64,000 nt of DNA. Source: Gordionus sp. m RMFG-2023 (taxonomy: Eukaryota > Nematomorpha > Gordioida > Chordodea > Parachordodidae). Of this stretch, positions 61,598-64,000 are shown piece by piece. How positions within the stretch are numbered: the first letter of the stretch is position 1; every line of letters starts with the position of its first letter. The stretch covers positions 36,681,561 to 36,745,560 of the forward strand of contig NC_088775.1 in NCBI RefSeq assembly GCF_954871325.1, written 5' to 3'. Under the pieces are notes generated by a model. It worked only from the letters and a program-made list of their open reading frames with translations. It was not told the DNA's origin and did no database searches. Both the position numbers and the translations under genes were made by a program.

Positions 61598-64000
61598 GTG
61601 TTTTGTTTTAAATTAATAAACATACCACACGAGGTCTCGGTCTATGATATATTTTGGGAATTAACCTATAATTGTGACGTCCAATATACTCGAGAACCTG
61701 CCAGTGAAGATGTCTCCTTTGAATTCTTTAGTTTAAAAGAGATGTTACATTGCTTTGAGGCATTGGACGGAAAATATTTTGCTCATAACGATTTAGAGTT
61801 TATACAACTCCAATGTATATTTACAAAAATATAAACGTGTCATTTTTATTTTTAAATGCTTATGTGATATGTTATAAAAATTATCAATAAATGGACATAA
61901 AATTACCTGATTTCACACCTTATAAGTTCCTAAAACTTATTGGACCACTCACTGAAATTTACTTAGATAGGGTGTTAAGTTACTTTTCGACCAGCACATT
62001 ACCGGATTCCGTTAAAATAAATACTTTACTAATAATTTATCTGATGATGTGTTTGATAATATTAAATCAATTTGTTCAAATACTGAGATTTTAGATCTTA
62101 AGATAGTGATTAAGAAATTAGTTTACATTTTACTCATACAGGATAAAAATATTATAATCAACAAATTTAAATTATCATACCAGAATTCTAGTGAGAACTT
62201 TATGCAATGGTGCATTAGAAGAGTATCAAAGTCGCATAAAAAATGTTATTTTTTAGATGATAATCGAATAAAAGAAAAATTAAGAACTTCCACCTTAAAT
62301 GATAAAATAAAATTTTGTAAAAATACTAATTTAACCTTAATCGAAATGGTGGAGATAGGAAGTAGATTAGATAGTATTAATGATAAATCAGATATTGATA
62401 ATATAAGTTATATGAATCATGACAAAAAGTCTGATAAAGATAAAAACTTTATCAATAGAAATAGAAATGACAATAATAATTATTTTATACCTGATAATAA
62501 TTTTAGAAATAATTATGATAATAGAGATAATAATTATAATAGGAATAGAAATAGGAATTACGACAATAATAATAATTTTAGATACTATGATAGTAGTTAC
62601 TGTAATAATAATTCTAGATACCAAGATAATTATAATAACTATAACTACAATAACTATCGCTATAACAATAATAATCAATCTAATTATGGTAGAAATAATA
62701 CATGGCATGATAATAATCAAAGAAAACAGATCCAATATGGTGACGGAAATCGTGACAATTTCCAATCCTATAGCAACAATTCAAATAATTATAGAGGTAG
62801 CGACAACAGTCAGAGAAAGCAAATACAATATAACAACAATTCAAATAAATATAGTGATAGCCACAACAGTAATAGAAAGCAAATACAATACAACAACAAT
62901 GATTATAATATGAATATTGAAGAAGTTATTGAAGAGAAAATTGACTCTACAAAGAACAAAGAAGATAACGATTTTAATATTAACAACTTATCTGAGGACA
63001 TGCTTAATGATAAAGATAATGCATTTAGCACTTTTAAAAGTGAATAATATTGTTACAACTATGCAAGTCGACACAGGTTCCAAACATACTATCATACCTC
63101 ATGGTCTGGCTAAAAATCTTGGTATTAGAGATTTTAAGAAATCCGAGATACAACTTACCACTTATGACGGAAATTTAATTAAGATCATCGTCATAACACA
63201 AGTTAAAGTGACTTATGAAGGTATCTCAAAATATTTACAAGCAATAGTCGTTGAATCACGGAAAAATGCCTTGTTGGGACGTACATGGATCAACGCTTTC
63301 AAAAATATTTTAAATAAATTTATAGCAAATATTGAGACCAATTACGAAGATGAAATAAAAAAATTGATTAAAGAGTGCGAATTGATATTGACTAACGGGC
63401 CAATCAACAAAGCAAGTGTCAAGTTAAATCTAAAAAGAGATGCCCAACCTAAAATTATACCACCTAGACGTATTCCTTATTCAAAAATTGATCTTGTGAG
63501 CAATAGAACTTAAAAAATGGATACATGATAAAATTATTGAGCCGGTGAATGATGTCCGATGGGCAAGTCCTATCACCGCCATCTACAAAGATGATGGGAG
63601 CATTAGGCTTTGTGCTGATTTTAAGGACACTGTAAACCCAGCTCTAGAAGATTTCAGATACCCTCTACCAATCTAATAGCTAAACTTTCAGAAGAAAAGA
63701 AATTTACGAAGATTGACTTTATAAATGCTTTCTTACAGGTCCCGATTGATAAAAGTTGCAGAAATATTTTAACTATATCTACGCACAAGGAATATTACCG
63801 ATTTACTAGACTTCCTTTTGGGCTTAAGACCTCATCTGCAATATTCCAACAGATCATGGACCAAATCATAGGTGGCATGGAAGACGTCATATTTTTTATT
63901 GATGATTTATTTATAACTGGGAAAAACTATGAAGACAACCTTAATAACATAAAAAAAAGTGTTTGATAGAATATCATCATTTGGGCTAGTACCTAACTTC
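61598..64000 (+). mobile_element. Ty3/Gypsy LTR retrotransposon, cut by window end
   Basis: A fossil or near-fossil LTR element on the plus strand. Parts in order: a short leading frame (61598-61834) that looks like an RNA-recognition-type fold; a Gag-like frame (62049-63047) whose second half is a low-complexity run of Asn, Asp, Tyr and Arg; an aspartic protease (within 62917-63513) with the catalytic VDTGSKHTII and a later LLGRTWI; and a reverse transcriptase (from about 63515) with SPITAIYKDDGSIRLCADFK, TKIDFINAFLQVPI, RLPFGLKTSSAIFQQIMD and the FIDD catalytic box. RNase H, integrase and the right LTR would lie beyond 64000. The frames are offset as the family often has; beyond that it shows perhaps one to three breaks, so it is fairly young. 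Confidence 0.9.

Noticed and set aside
62388-62913. Long Ile-rich frames on both strands over the Gag tail
   Set aside because: Shadows of the (AAT)-type low-complexity coding run: alternate frames of such repeats stay open by composition alone.

Overview
The window is AT-rich (roughly three quarters A+T by eye) and almost entirely transposon debris. It looks like an animal nuclear genome. The only host gene I can reconstruct is a spliced AF4/FMR2 (AFF/Lilliputian) family gene, a metazoan scaffold of the super elongation complex, and the repeats are metazoan-type hAT elements, an RTE-like LINE and a Ty3/Gypsy element. I cannot name the species or phylum. No tRNA, rRNA, CRISPR or bacterial-style operon was seen.

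Layout. 1-1155: no gene. 1156-3774: a hAT element (family A, copy 1) with an 8-bp target duplication. 3783-6430: a coding-like relic near 4.2-4.4 kb and a foldback repeat near 5 kb. 6431-7971: a second hAT (family B) with a broken transposase. 7980-10231: no gene. 10232-18797, minus strand: the AFF gene, modelled as ten coding exons that join in one frame to about 1,049 codons, with a 3-kb intron. 19.8-20.6 kb: small palindromic MITEs. 21020-22221: a 601-bp perfect tandem duplication. 23708-25078 and 29664-31102: two copies of one hAT family. 25261-25579: a short hAT-like MITE. 35049-36084: another hAT. 36.1-46.3 kb: no recognisable gene. 46330-46801: a retroelement-associated nuclease-like coding relic.

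48055-56547 is the most structured part. One family A hAT (copy 2, reversed) has been expanded about fourfold by at least four later insertions: a 1.1-kb hAT, a 5'-truncated LINE, a 3-kb hAT (D) and a 1.6-kb long-TIR element (E). D and E used the same 8-bp target. D also carries a large inverted duplication of its own transposase region. Downstream lie a hAT transposase relic (56.8-57.5 kb), family A copy 3 (58.4-59.4 kb), and a MITE inserted into another copy of itself inside a third repeat (59.4-60.7 kb). The window closes inside a Ty3/Gypsy element (from about 61.6 kb).

The AFF exons are visibly richer in G+C than the surrounding DNA, which made them separable by eye. All homology statements come from reading motifs against remembered families; no search was run.
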